A stretch of DNA of 64,000 nt from Haloarcula rubripromontorii (GCF_001280425.1 NZ_LIUF01000001.1:1-64000); one strand, 5' to 3'. Counted from the first letter of the stretch, positions 1 to 8,100 are shown. Numbers and translations: made by a program. The notes: a model not told the origin generated them from the letters alone.

Positions 1-187
1 TGCCGGTCTTGTCGTTGAACGTGCGGTCGCAATCCTTACAGAGATACCGTTGATACTCTCGATAGCTGCCGTGTTTGATCACCGATTCAGACCGGCAGCG
101 CGGGCAACAGAGGCCCTCGCGCCAGCGAACCTGCTCCAGCAGGTTCGCGGCGCTCTCCTCTGAACTCAGCAATTCAAATGGGAACAT
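1..187 (-). CDS. IS1595-family (ISH4-like) transposase, N-terminal part
   Basis: The minus-strand frame starts at an ATG at 187 and stays open to the window edge, so only about 62 residues are visible. They start MFPFELLSSEE and carry a zinc ribbon: CCPRC around residues 27-31, then CKDC around 50-53, followed by a basic turn. This zinc-ribbon start is typical of IS1595-type transposases, including haloarchaeal ISH4-like elements. The DDE catalytic domain would lie outside the window. The family call rests on the ribbon alone. Confidence 0.75.
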   Translation of the reverse strand, partial: MFPFELLSSEESAANLLEQVRWREGLCCPRCRSESVIKHGSYREYQRYLCKDCDRTFNDKTG

Positions 188-194
188 TGCGTCC

Positions 195-216
195 GGGTGA
201 CGCGTTCGCGTCACCC
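195..216. repeat. Perfect 10-bp hairpin in the transposase leader
   Basis: GGGTGACGCG (195-204) and CGCGTCACCC (207-216) are perfect inverted copies with two bases between them, just upstream of the transposase ATG at 187. In RNA it would fold right before the start codon and could damp transposase translation or block read-through transcription. No clear terminal inverted repeat of the element was found. An 8-bp pair, CTCTACCC (244-251) and GGGTAGAG (327-334), is the only candidate. Confidence 0.5.
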
Positions 217-324
217 TTGCCCGCTACGCTTTCACAGCGACAGCTCTACCCGACCAACAATCTGCTTCGGAAGAGCGATGAACGTATTTGCGTCTGTATG
301 TGAGGGGCAACCAATCAGCTAAGG

Positions 325-820
325 GTGGGTAGAGGGACGCAAGTGCAGGTGGCGCTGGCGGCCGTCGTCGGATTTCTCTTCGTCGAGATGGGGACGCGGA
401 CAGCCATTTCGGCGGCGTCCGTCGGCGGTGCATTCGTTGCAGCGGCTGTCCTCACCGGCCCCGCAGCACCGCTCGGTGGGGTCGCTGGGCTTGTCATCCA
501 CGACGCCTTCCACGGGGTCATCGGCTACTGGACAGTCGCCACAGCGGTCTGGATACTGACCTTTGCCGGAGTCGTCGCATGGCTGGTCGTCGGCGGTGTC
601 AACGCGACAGCGTTCGCGGCGTGGCTGGTGCTGGTTCTGGGAGCCCAGCCGTTCTACACGGCCGTTATGAGCTACCTTCCGGGCGTCGCCGTGGCCGTGG
701 GCCTCTCTGTGGTCGGGCTGGTCGCTGTGGGGACGGCCGAGCGAGTCAAGCGACTACCCGACACTCACAATCGTTGCACTCGCGCTGAAGACGGCAGACC
801 ACATCGACGAGAAGTTGTGA
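325..820 (+). pseudogene. Membrane protein of unknown function, apparently frameshifted
   Basis: A GTG at 325 opens a frame encoding about 135 hydrophobic residues with four or five probable membrane spans. After the GGGG run at 729-732 the codons stop looking haloarchaeal: third positions become AT-rich and the peptide turns into Arg/His/Cys-rich sequence. In the +1 frame from there the coding character resumes (SSDYPTLTIVALALKTADHI, then DEKL) and ends at TGA 818-820. The original frame instead runs to 954, overlapping msrB. One extra G, real or a sequencing error, explains the pattern. I do not recognise the family. No good TATA box is visible upstream, which the neighbouring insertion sequence may have removed. 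Confidence 0.55.
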
Positions 821-915
821 CTGCCACACTGCAACCACTGTGCGCCTTCATTGACGACCCGGATACGCCGCATCGCTGGACCTGCAGTGTGGGTGAGACC
901 GCCAGATGGGTCTAC

Positions 916-922
916 GTTTTTA
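916..922 (+). promoter_or_regulatory. TATA-like box for msrB
   Basis: GTTTTTA is centred about 28 nt before the msrB ATG at 947, the spacing of leaderless haloarchaeal transcripts. This suggests msrB is transcribed independently of the broken gene before it. Confidence 0.4.
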
Positions 923-946
923 CCGCTGGAGGGCGTACGGTAGTGT

Positions 947-1351
947 ATGAGTGAATCCGAAGAAGAACTGCCGGGGACGGACGAAGAATGGCGCGAGATA
1001 CTCTCTGACGAGGAGTACCGAATCCTCCGCGAGTCCGGAACAGAGCCGCGGTTTAGCAGCGACCTCATCGACGTAGAAGGCGAGGGCGTGTTCACCTGTG
1101 CCGGCTGTGGGACGGAACTGTTCGATAGCGACCGGAAATTCGAATCAGAGACCGGCTGGCCGAGCTTCTGGGACGTGTATCAGGAGGGCAACGTCGAAAC
1201 ACGGGCGGACAACAGCCACGGGATGCAGCGAACGGAAGTCGTTTGTGCCGAGTGTGGCGGTCATCTGGGTCACGTGTTTGATGACGGGCCGGAGCCGACC
1301 GGAAAGCGGTACTGCATCAACGGTGCGGCGCTTGACTTCGAGTCGGAGTAG
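947..1351 (+). CDS. msrB: Peptide-methionine (R)-S-oxide reductase MsrB
   Basis: MsrB reduces methionine-R-sulfoxide in proteins, repairing oxidative damage in the cytoplasm. The 134-residue protein has the whole family pattern: zinc-binding CAGC (about 51-54) and CAEC (about 98-101), the GWPSFW substrate motif, GHLGHVF, and RYCING containing the catalytic cysteine near the C-terminus. Resolving thiols probably come from thioredoxin or glutaredoxin. A glutaredoxin is encoded about 1 kb downstream on the other strand. The acidic N-terminal stretch is a halophilic feature. Confidence 0.95.
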   Translation: MSESEEELPGTDEEWREILSDEEYRILRESGTEPRFSSDLIDVEGEGVFTCAGCGTELFDSDRKFESETGWPSFWDVYQEGNVETRADNSHGMQRTEVVCAECGGHLGHVFDDGPEPTGKRYCINGAALDFESE

Positions 1352-1399
1352 CGACCACCGGAACCCTTTTTTCCGTCATTGAAGTTGATACGGCTAGAC

Positions 1400-2113
1400 G
1401 TGACTGAACACGGGACCGACGAGGCGGGCGACGAGGGGGCCGGACCACCGGTCGACGAGTCGCTGGTCGACGAGCCGCCGACTGCCACCGCCGAACAGCC
1501 GCAGCCGGAGAGTCACTTGCTAGCCGAGAGCCTCCGGACGTTTCCGTGGCTCCGCGCGGCCGGTGTCGCAATCGGAACGCTGGCTGTCGAGTATTTGCTC
1601 GTCGCACTGCTGTTTCTCGTCGGCCCGTCGTCGGTCGACCTCCCGGAGCTGTCGGACCGACTAGTCCAGTACGGGTTCGTGCTGTACAACGCCCACCACG
1701 TGCCGACGTTGGTGACGGCGTCGGACGCAGAGGTGTACGGCTCGGCCGCCCGAAACGTCCTGTACGGCGCACAGGGTGCGAGCGTCCCGCCGTTCGTCTA
1801 TTTCCTGATTCCGGTTGTCGCGTTGCTCGTCGTCGGCGCGCTGTTTGAACGCTATCGCGGCGATACCCGGTCGGACAGCCTGCTCGAAGAGGCGGCGCTC
1901 GTCGGCACCGGCATCGGATTCGGTTATGTCGCAACGGGGTTCGCGGGGAGCTTCGTGTTCGTCCGGACGGTCATGTTCGACGGCGGGGGTGAGGGACAGG
2001 CCGCACCGGCAGTGCTGTGGCTCCTCATCCTGCTGTTTTTCTTCCCGCTCGTATTTGCGAGTCTCGGCGCGGCCGCCCGATATCTCTACGCCGACTGGGC
2101 TTCGGGCGCGTAG
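1400..2113 (+). CDS. Haloarchaeal multi-span membrane protein, unknown function
   Basis: About 237 residues from a GTG at 1400. An in-frame TTG at 1379 is possible but would add a basic stretch. An acidic, Pro/Thr-rich N-terminal tail of about 45 residues precedes four hydrophobic segments: around the VAIGTLAVEYLLVALLFLV region, PPFVYFLIPVVALLVVGALF, the GTGIGFGYVATGFAGSF region, and VLWLLILLFFFPLVF near the end. No catalytic motif is visible. Its 3' end overlaps the convergent glutaredoxin gene by 28 nt. Confidence 0.75.
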   Translation: MTEHGTDEAGDEGAGPPVDESLVDEPPTATAEQPQPESHLLAESLRTFPWLRAAGVAIGTLAVEYLLVALLFLVGPSSVDLPELSDRLVQYGFVLYNAHHVPTLVTASDAEVYGSAARNVLYGAQGASVPPFVYFLIPVVALLVVGALFERYRGDTRSDSLLEEAALVGTGIGFGYVATGFAGSFVFVRTVMFDGGGEGQAAPAVLWLLILLFFFPLVFASLGAAARYLYADWASGA

Positions 2114-2343
2114 GTCGTGTCGATGAATTCGAGGATGCGCTCGGACTCGGCCATCGTGACGCCGCGGTCGTCGTCGACCAGCACCGGGACGCCCCGCTGG
2201 CCGGAGACGCGTTTCACCTCGTCGCGTTTCGAGTGGAGCGCCTCAACCCAGACGCTGTCGTAGTCGATACCGAGTTCGTCCAGTCGGTCCGCAACCGTCT
2301 CACAGTACGGACAGCCGTCCAGTTGGTAGAGCGTCAGGCTCAT
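2086..2343 (-). CDS. Glutaredoxin family protein
   Basis: An 85-residue single-domain protein with the redox site CPYC at about residues 11-14, the cis-proline motif GVPVLVDDD around 51-59, and a C-terminal MAESERILEFI helix. Glutaredoxins catalyse thiol-disulfide exchange. Haloarchaea lack glutathione and use gamma-glutamylcysteine, so that thiol is the likely partner (inference). It lies 64 nt downstream of ndk on the same strand, so it may be expressed at the end of the ribosomal operon. Confidence 0.9.
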   Translation of the reverse strand: MSLTLYQLDGCPYCETVADRLDELGIDYDSVWVEALHSKRDEVKRVSGQRGVPVLVDDDRGVTMAESERILEFIDTTYAPEAQSA

Positions 2344-2407
2344 ACTGGCGATACGGTCGCCGTCCTCAAGGTGGTTGTGCTGGAAAAACGCAGCAGTCGA
2401 CCTGGCG

Positions 2408-2872
2408 TTACTCGTACAGCCAGGGCGCGTCGATCTGGTCCCAGTCGACGAGTTCGTCCTCGTCGAAGAACAGCTCGATTTCGCGCTCGTTTGCGCCCTC
2501 GTCCTCGTGGTCGGAGCCGTGGATGACGTTCCGACCGAGGTCGAGGCCGTAGTCGCCGCGGATGGTACCGGGCGCAGACTCGGCGGGGTCGGTCTCGCCC
2601 ATCATGTTCCGGACCTGCCGGGTCGCGTCCTGGCCTTCCCAGACCATCGCGAACACGGGGCCGGACGTGATGAAGTCGACGAGCCCGTCGAAGAACGGCT
2701 TGTCCTCGTGCTCGCCGTAGTGTTCTTCGGCGAGTTCCTGGTCGATCTGCATGAACTTGCCACCGACCATCTTCAGGCCGCGGTCCTCGAAGCGGGAGAC
2801 GATGTCCCCGATGAGGCCGCGCTGGACGCCGTCGGGCTTGACCATCACGAAGGTGCGCTCGTGCTCGGACAT
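2408..2872 (-). CDS. ndk: Nucleoside diphosphate kinase
   Basis: Transfers the gamma phosphate of ATP to other nucleoside diphosphates through a phosphohistidine. The 154-residue protein begins with the family's [16 protein letters not shown] motif and has the catalytic histidine in [11 protein letters not shown]. Its length is normal. Its ATG overlaps the rpl24e stop, making it the last gene of rpl7ae-rps28e-rpl24e-ndk, a neighbourhood conserved in haloarchaea. Confidence 0.97.
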   Translation of the reverse strand: MSEHERTFVMVKPDGVQRGLIGDIVSRFEDRGLKMVGGKFMQIDQELAEEHYGEHEDKPFFDGLVDFITSGPVFAMVWEGQDATRQVRNMMGETDPAESAPGTIRGDYGLDLGRNVIHGSDHEDEGANEREIELFFDEDELVDWDQIDAPWLYE

Positions 2873-3210
2873 CAGGCCTCAGCCTCCTCAGCTTCCTCGT
2901 CGTCTTCGGCCTCAGCCTCTGCGTCGGCCTCGTCGGCAGCGCCGTCTTCGGCAGCCTCGTCCGCAGCCGTCTCGGCCTCCGCTTCTGCCTCGTCAGCGTC
3001 AGCTTCGACTGCTTCGGCCTCGTCCTCACCGGCCTCGCCGCGGGCGGTGTCGGTCCATTCGAGGTTGCGGGCCTCGCGGCCCAGGTCGGCGTTGTTCTCG
3101 CACTTCGAGGAACAGAAGTGCGTGGTCGCGCCGTCCTTGTGGACGAACATCGTGCCCGTGCCGGGCTCGATGTCCGTGCCGCAGTAGTCACATTCGCGTG
3201 TCCGGGGCAT
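2872..3210 (-). CDS. rpl24e: 50S ribosomal protein L24e with acidic C-terminal tail
   Basis: Residues 1-62 form the L24e zinc-ribbon fold, with CDYC (7-10) and CSSKC (33-37) as the metal site. After LEWTDTARG comes about 50 residues almost entirely Ala, Glu and Asp, which is absent from non-halophile L24e. Similar low-complexity tails occur in halophilic ribosomal proteins. The gene sits 2 nt below rps28e and overlaps ndk by one base, indicating co-transcription. Confidence 0.93.
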   Translation of the reverse strand: MPRTRECDYCGTDIEPGTGTMFVHKDGATTHFCSSKCENNADLGREARNLEWTDTARGEAGEDEAEAVEADADEAEAEAETAADEAAEDGAADEADAEAEAEDDEEAEEAEA

Positions 3211-3212
3211 GG

Positions 3213-3440
3213 TTACTGCCCTCCGATAGTGTCGGCCTCGCGGGCCGTCTCGCGGAGCTGGAGCACGTCACCTTCGCGGACCGGGCCGAGAACGTTGCGC
3301 GTGATGATGCGCCCTTGGTTCTCGCCTTCGCGGATGCGGCACTTGACCTGCATGGCCTCGCCGTGCATCCCCGTCCGGCCCACGACTTCGATAACCTCGG
3401 CGGGCGTGGAACCGCTGCTTTCGGATTCCTCAGCACTCAT
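3213..3440 (-). CDS. rps28e: 30S ribosomal protein S28e
   Basis: A 75-residue small-subunit protein. The conserved core reads [20 protein letters not shown], then [18 protein letters not shown], ending in the RETAREA motif typical of S28e. About ten extra acidic/Ser residues precede the core. It lies between rpl7ae and rpl24e with short spacers. Confidence 0.95.
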   Translation of the reverse strand: MSAEESESSGSTPAEVIEVVGRTGMHGEAMQVKCRIREGENQGRIITRNVLGPVREGDVLQLRETAREADTIGGQ

Positions 3441-3451
3441 CCGAGGTCACC

Positions 3452-3814
3452 TCACCGAAGCTCCTCGACCTTGTCGGCGATGTCCTCGACATCGGCGTCA
3501 GCCTCACCGGCGTCGGTGACGGCTGCGGCAGCCGAGCCGACTTCGAGCCCGGCGGCGTGACCGAGGTCGTCCTGCTGCTCGACGAAGATGAAGGGAACGC
3601 CCTTCTCGTCAGCGAGCTCCGGAATGTGCATGACGATCTCCTCGGGCTGGACATCTTCGGCGACGAAGACGAGCTCGGCGGAGCCGCGCTCGATGGCTTT
3701 GGTCGTCTCGTTTGTACCCTTCTTTACTGCGCCTGTGTCCCGGGCAACCTCGAGCGCCTCAAGGGCGTCGTCTTCGAGGTCCGCGGGAACGTCGAAATCT
3801 ACGTATACTGGCAT
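3452..3814 (-). CDS. rpl7ae: 50S ribosomal protein L7Ae
   Basis: L7Ae binds kink-turns in 23S rRNA and in box C/D and H/ACA guide RNAs. The 120-residue protein shows the family pattern: [19 protein letters not shown] for RNA binding, [20 protein letters not shown], then the [17 protein letters not shown] core. The start at 3814 (MPVYVDF) is chosen because a full GGAGGTGA Shine-Dalgarno sits 8 nt upstream. A GTG at 3826 would overlap that site. First gene of the operon; its leader has a kink-turn-like fold listed separately. Confidence 0.95.
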   Translation of the reverse strand: MPVYVDFDVPADLEDDALEALEVARDTGAVKKGTNETTKAIERGSAELVFVAEDVQPEEIVMHIPELADEKGVPFIFVEQQDDLGHAAGLEVGSAAAAVTDAGEADADVEDIADKVEELR

Positions 3815-3822
3815 TTGTATGT

Positions 3823-3830
3823 TCACCTCC
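3823..3830 (-). promoter_or_regulatory. Strong Shine-Dalgarno site of rpl7ae
   Basis: GGAGGTGA on the minus strand is an eight-base complement to the archaeal 16S rRNA 3' end, spaced 8 nt from the ATG at 3814. Most genes in this window lack such a site, so rpl7ae is a leadered, SD-dependent gene. Confidence 0.8.
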
Positions 3831-3832
3831 TG

Positions 3833-3932
3833 CGCGCGAGCTCAGGCTCCCCCGCCGTGTCCGGGCCGCGAGGCCCGTCACACCGTGATGGTGTGTATCC
3901 TGAAAAGGCTGGGAGCATCATCAACTCGGCGC
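3833..3932 (-). promoter_or_regulatory. Kink-turn-like (box C/D-like) element in the rpl7ae leader
   Basis: Read on the minus strand, CCGAGT (3929-3924) is followed by the box-C-like TGATGA (3923-3918) and GCTCCC (3916-3911). Then, after internal hairpins, come GGGAGC (3851-3846), the box-D-like CTGA (3845-3842) and GCTCG. GCTCCC pairs perfectly with GGGAGC, and CGAG pairs with CTCG outside the boxes, so the two boxes face each other as in a kink-turn. The outer stem ends a few bases before the Shine-Dalgarno. L7Ae binds kink-turns, and autoregulation through its own leader is known in some archaea. The geometry here is not perfectly canonical because one or two bases are unpaired. Confidence 0.5.
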
Positions 3933-3960
3933 AGGCTGTACCCCATTCTGTGCTACCGGC

Positions 3961-3969
3961 CCTAAAAGC
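3961..3969 (-). promoter_or_regulatory. TATA-like box of the rpl7ae operon
   Basis: CTTTTAGG on the minus strand would place transcription start near 3937, just before the kink-turn-like fold. This gives a leader of roughly 120 nt, unusually long for this genome. Confidence 0.45.
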
Positions 3970-4027
3970 GCTTTCGAAGCCGAAATCGCGTGCCAGCCCG
4001 CCACACAGGTGCTGTCGGGGGGTCTGC

Positions 4028-5041
4028 CTATTCCGCAGTCGCCGACGCATCGGCCAGCGCAGCCCGCGCGTCCGAGACAAGACGGGCCACCACCTCGCCG
4101 GCGGGTCGTACGTCCTGTGTGAGGCCGGCACTCTGGCCGGCGTAGTGTGGCAGGGCCTCGACATCGCCAGTCATCCCCGCAAGCGGTGGCATATCAGCAA
4201 ACCGACTGATCGGCTCGCAGTCGGGCGTCTGTGCAATCTGTTCGGGGTCGCTGGCATCGTCCAGTTCATCTGAGTCGTGTTCGGCCTGCTGTCGGACCTC
4301 GTCGGTCTCCAGCACCCGGTGTGGCTGGTCCGGCCAGCCCCGGTCGAACAGGTCGGTAAACCGCGTCGCCGTCTCGGGCGCGTCGACGATTCGTTGCCGG
4401 TATGTCTCGTGTGCGCCCGATTCTTCGGTCGCCACGAACCGAGTGCCGAACCAGCCGCCATCGGCTCCGAGCGTCAGCGCCGCCGCGAGGCCGCGGCCGT
4501 CGCCGAGACCGCCGGCCGCGACGACCGGCACCTCGACTGTATCGGCCACCCGCGGGAGCAACGCCATCGTGGTCACGTCGCTCTGGACGTGACCGCCGGC
4601 TTCCCGGCCCTGTGCGACCACCACGTCGGCCCCGGCGTCGACAGCGATCCTTGCCTCGGCGGCGCTCCCGACGGTGACCATCGCCGTCCCGCCGGCGGCG
4701 TGTACCCGGTCGATGTACTGCTCTGCGTCACCGAAGGAAAACGAGACGACCGACGCGCCGGCGTCCAGACAGGCATCGAGACATGCCGAGGGGGACAGGA
4801 CGCCCGTCGACTCGTCGAGGACGACGTTGACGCCGACCACGCCATCGGTCGCGGCTGCGGCGGCGGTGTACGCATCGCGAATCGAGTCGGCCTCGCGCCA
4901 CGACATCGCCAGCATCCCGAGGCCACCTGCGTCTGCAACTGCCGCGGCCAGGGCCGGCGTCGAGACGCTTCCGACCGGTGCCTGCACGACTGGGTGTTCG
5001 ATATTGATCTCGGAACAGAGCGGGGTCTGGAGGGGAGCCAT
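4028..5041 (-). CDS. Nitronate monooxygenase-like FMN enzyme
   Basis: A 337-residue TIM-barrel protein of the 2-nitropropane dioxygenase / nitronate monooxygenase superfamily, which also contains enoyl-reductase-like enzymes. Visible motifs are HPVVQAPVGSVSTPALAAAV at the N-terminus, DVVVAQGREAGGHV in the middle, VPVVAAGGLGDGRGLAAAL for FMN phosphate binding, and GTRFVATEES after it. The ATG at 5041 is the first start with family sequence. The longer upstream open frame is antisense to tmcA and not real. It diverges from tmcA across 90 nt. Substrate unknown. Confidence 0.85.
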   Translation of the reverse strand: MAPLQTPLCSEINIEHPVVQAPVGSVSTPALAAAVADAGGLGMLAMSWREADSIRDAYTAAAAATDGVVGVNVVLDESTGVLSPSACLDACLDAGASVVSFSFGDAEQYIDRVHAAGGTAMVTVGSAAEARIAVDAGADVVVAQGREAGGHVQSDVTTMALLPRVADTVEVPVVAAGGLGDGRGLAAALTLGADGGWFGTRFVATEESGAHETYRQRIVDAPETATRFTDLFDRGWPDQPHRVLETDEVRQQAEHDSDELDDASDPEQIAQTPDCEPISRFADMPPLAGMTGDVEALPHYAGQSAGLTQDVRPAGEVVARLVSDARAALADASATAE

Positions 5042-5131
5042 ACCGGCGACTGTGGCCGGTCGCGTGAAAAACACCGGTGGCTCCGTGGGCGGGACCGTCA
5101 GGCCCATACTGGCGCGTCTGCCACCTCCGGT

Positions 5132-7369
5132 ATGGACATCGCGCGGTCGCTCCGAGCGGAGGCCCGTCGCGCAAACGAGCGGCGGCTCCTCGTTCTGGCG
5201 GGCGACCCTGAAACGACGCGGGAGCGAGCGGCAGCAGCGCTCGACGCGGTGGACATCCCCAGCGCGGAGACGACTGTCGTCGGTCCGGAGCCGTTCCTCG
5301 ACTGTGAACACCACGAGCAGTCCCGCGCCGAGGAGCTTCTGGGCCGGACGCAGACAGCTGTCGTCCTCGATGCGCACGAGGAACTGCGACCGGACGCGGT
5401 CGGGCGGACCGTCGGTGCCGTCGACGGCGGCGGCCTCTACGTCCTCCTCGCGCCACCACTGGAAACGTGGCCCGAGAAACGCGACGGGTTCGACGCCTCG
5501 CTCGCAGTTCCGCCGTTCGGCGTCGAGGACGTGAGCGGCCACTTCCGCCGGCGGTTCGTCGAGACGCTCCGGGCACACCGGGGTATCGCCATCGTCGACG
5601 CAGACTCGGGAACTGTCGAGCAGGACGGTCTGACAGACCCGCCACCGAGCCGTCCGGTTCCGAGTCCGATCCCGCCCGCCGGCGCGCAGTTCCGCCCCGA
5701 GACCTACGTCCAGTGCCTCACCGACGACCAGCGGGACGCGGTCCGGGCGTTCGAGTCCCTGCAGCAGGACGACGAGGCAGTCGTGGTCGAGGCCGACCGG
5801 GGCCGAGGGAAATCCAGCGCCGCCGGGCTGGCCGCCGGGAACCTCGCCGCGGCGGGCAGAGACGTGCTGGTGACCGCGCCGCAGTACCGGAGCGCCGGCG
5901 AGGTGTTCACGCGGGCGACGCACCTGCTGGAGACGTTCGACGTTGAGTTCGTGCGCGACCGGGCGTCGAACCCCCAGCGGCTCGATGTTGCGGGCGCGGG
6001 CTGTGTGCGCTATGCGCCGCCGGACGAAGCTGCATTGCTTCCGGATGGTCCCGACGTGGTCATCGTCGACGAGGCCGCGGCCCTGCCAGTCCGACGGCTG
6101 GAGCAGTTCCTTGACGCACCGGCGGTCGCTTTCACCACAACTGTTCACGGCTACGAGGGAGCAGGCCGGGGCTTCTCCGTCCGGTTCCGTGACCACCTTT
6201 CCGAGAGCGACCGCGCTGTCACCGACGTGTCGATGACGACGCCGATTCGGTACGGCGACGCCGACCCCGTGGAGGTGTGGGCCTTCCGGGCGCTGTTGCT
6301 GGATGCCCGCCCGCCGGCCGACCAGCTCATCGCAGATTCGACGCCGGAGACCGTCGAGTACCGCCGGCTTTCCGCGGCGGACCTGCTCGCCGACGAACAC
6401 CTGCTCAGGGAGGTGTTTGGCCTGCTCGTGCTGGCGCATTACCGGACGGAACCCTCGGACCTGGCTCGGCTGCTCGACGCACCCAATCTCACTGTCCGGG
6501 CGCTGACCCACGATGGCCACGTCGTTGCTGTGGCGTTGCTGGCACAGGAGGGTGGGCTCTCGGCTGACACGCGAGCCACGATGTATGAAGGCGGACGGGT
6601 GCGGGGAAACATGCTCCCGGACGTGCTGTCGACGCAACTCCGTGACGAAGCCGCCGGGATCCCGGTCGGCCAGCGGGTCCTCCGTATCGCAACCCACGCC
6701 GCGGTCCGCTCCAGAGGACTCGGCTCCGAACTCCTCTCGAATATCAAAGCGGAGTTCGCCGACCACGTGGACTGGCTGGGTGTCGGCTACGGCGCGACGC
6801 CGGAACTGGTCCGTTTCTGGGCGGACAACGGATATCAAACGGTACACCTCGCCACCTCGCGGAACGCGACGAGCGGCGAGTACTCCGTCGTGATGGTGGA
6901 CCCGTGTTCCGATGACGGGGCGGCGCTCGCGGCGCGGCACGGTGCGTGGTTTCAGGACCGCATCGCCGCAGTGCTGTCGGACCCGCTCGACGACTGTGGC
7001 CCTGACGTGGTTCGGGCAGTACTTCGAGCGACCGCGAGAGCGCCCTCCCTCTCCCTCTCCAAGTGGGAGTGGCGACTGGTAGCCGGCGTCCCCGGCGGCG
7101 CGTCGGTTCTCGACACGAACCCGAAGCCGTTCCGCGAACTCGCCTGCCGGCACCTGTCGGACCCCATCGACCCGACCGCGCTCGCGCCGCGGGAGGAGCG
7201 CCTGCTGGTCAAGAAGGTTTTACAAGCACAGCCGTGGCCGACAGTCGCCGATGAACTGGGATTCGTCTCTGAGCGTGAGTGCATGCGGACACTCGGCGGA
7301 ATAGTCGAAAGGTTGACGCGTCTGTACGGCGACCCTTGGGTACAGGAGGAACTCGACAGACACCAATGA
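5132..7369 (+). CDS. tmcA: tRNA(Met) cytidine acetyltransferase TmcA
   Basis: Acetylates cytidine to ac4C in RNA using acetyl-CoA and ATP. The 745-residue protein has the full TmcA layout: an N-terminal domain, a helicase module with P-loop ADRGRGKSS (about 220-228) and Walker B VIVDEAAALP (about 310-319), then a GNAT module with RIATHAAVRSRGLGSELL (about 518-535) binding acetyl-CoA, and a C-terminal RNA-binding tail. The ATG at 5132 is chosen because upstream residues are antisense to the divergent gene. Its TGA overlaps the ATG of the DUF456 gene. Confidence 0.93.
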   Translation: MDIARSLRAEARRANERRLLVLAGDPETTRERAAAALDAVDIPSAETTVVGPEPFLDCEHHEQSRAEELLGRTQTAVVLDAHEELRPDAVGRTVGAVDGGGLYVLLAPPLETWPEKRDGFDASLAVPPFGVEDVSGHFRRRFVETLRAHRGIAIVDADSGTVEQDGLTDPPPSRPVPSPIPPAGAQFRPETYVQCLTDDQRDAVRAFESLQQDDEAVVVEADRGRGKSSAAGLAAGNLAAAGRDVLVTAPQYRSAGEVFTRATHLLETFDVEFVRDRASNPQRLDVAGAGCVRYAPPDEAALLPDGPDVVIVDEAAALPVRRLEQFLDAPAVAFTTTVHGYEGAGRGFSVRFRDHLSESDRAVTDVSMTTPIRYGDADPVEVWAFRALLLDARPPADQLIADSTPETVEYRRLSAADLLADEHLLREVFGLLVLAHYRTEPSDLARLLDAPNLTVRALTHDGHVVAVALLAQEGGLSADTRATMYEGGRVRGNMLPDVLSTQLRDEAAGIPVGQRVLRIATHAAVRSRGLGSELLSNIKAEFADHVDWLGVGYGATPELVRFWADNGYQTVHLATSRNATSGEYSVVMVDPCSDDGAALAARHGAWFQDRIAAVLSDPLDDCGPDVVRAVLRATARAPSLSLSKWEWRLVAGVPGGASVLDTNPKPFRELACRHLSDPIDPTALAPREERLLVKKVLQAQPWPTVADELGFVSERECMRTLGGIVERLTRLYGDPWVQEELDRHQ

Positions 7370-7863
7370 GCCTGCTTGGCCTCGAAACGCTGTTGTTTGT
7401 ACTCGCGTTTGCGCTCCTGATCGGCGGCGTCATCGGCAGTCTCACGCCACAGGTCCCCGGCGCGCTCGTCTCACTCGCCGGCGTGTACCTGTACTGGGTC
7501 GCGAGCGGCATGACCGACCCCGGGACGCTCTTGCTGGCCCTGCTGACGCTGGTCGGGCTGCTGACGTGGGCTGTCGATGTCGCGGGTGGGGCCGTCGCCG
7601 CACGCGTCGGCGGGGCGTCGAACTGGACGGCAGCCCTCGCCGGCGTCGTCGCGCTCGTTCTCTTCTTTGTCACCGGCCCGCTCGGCATCCTGCTGGGCGT
7701 CGCTGGCACGGTGTTCGTCGTCGAGTTCTATCGTCAAGAGGACGCCAGAGGTGGCCTGAAGGCGGCGCTGGTGACGACCGCGGGGATGCTGGCCTCCGGC
7801 GTTGTGCAGGCCATGCTGACCGCGTCGATACTGGTCACCATGATTGCCGTCGCGCTCCTATGA
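7366..7863 (+). CDS. DUF456 family membrane protein
   Basis: A 165-residue protein with five or six hydrophobic segments and the glycine-rich pattern of DUF456: LIGGVIGSLTPQVPGALVSL near the N-terminus, a GGASNW turn, then GPLGILLGVAGTVFVVEF. Function unknown. The start at 7366 overlaps the tmcA stop by 4 nt (ATGA), and its own stop overlaps the next small gene the same way, so the three form one transcript. Confidence 0.85.
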   Translation: MSLLGLETLLFVLAFALLIGGVIGSLTPQVPGALVSLAGVYLYWVASGMTDPGTLLLALLTLVGLLTWAVDVAGGAVAARVGGASNWTAALAGVVALVLFFVTGPLGILLGVAGTVFVVEFYRQEDARGGLKAALVTTAGMLASGVVQAMLTASILVTMIAVALL

Positions 7864-8024
7864 CACGGTGTGCGGAGGACGGTTGCGAAAACGAGGCCGC
7901 GGTCGAACTCCACATCCCCTGGGACGCGAACCGAACGGTATGTCCGGACCATGCCCGCGTCTGGGCGCAAAAAGACGGCGTCGTCCCGGCGCCGATAGAC
8001 GGCCACGAGGACAAGTGGCCGTAG
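7860..8024 (+). CDS. Small Cys/His protein of unknown function (54 aa)
   Basis: Translationally coupled to the DUF456 gene through an ATGA overlap at 7860-7863. The 54 residues contain CAEDGCENEA near the N-terminus and TVCPDHARVW in the middle, giving Cys-x4-Cys and Cys-x2-His pairs that could hold one zinc ion. The rest is acidic and ordinary in codon use, so it looks like a real gene. A zinc-dependent partner or RNA-binding role is possible but unproven. Confidence 0.7.
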   Translation: MTRCAEDGCENEAAVELHIPWDANRTVCPDHARVWAQKDGVVPAPIDGHEDKWP

Positions 8025-8100
8025 GCCGGTGTTGCCGGAAGTGACGCGTTACTTCACACGTGGGTACTGAATCAGCAGGCTGTCAACTGTTCTCGAAGAA

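Noticed and set aside
4028-7153. A 1041-residue minus-strand open frame across tmcA
   Set aside because: Only residues from 5041 down show nitronate-monooxygenase sequence; the rest is antisense to tmcA with Arg/His-rich translation typical of high-GC shadow frames.
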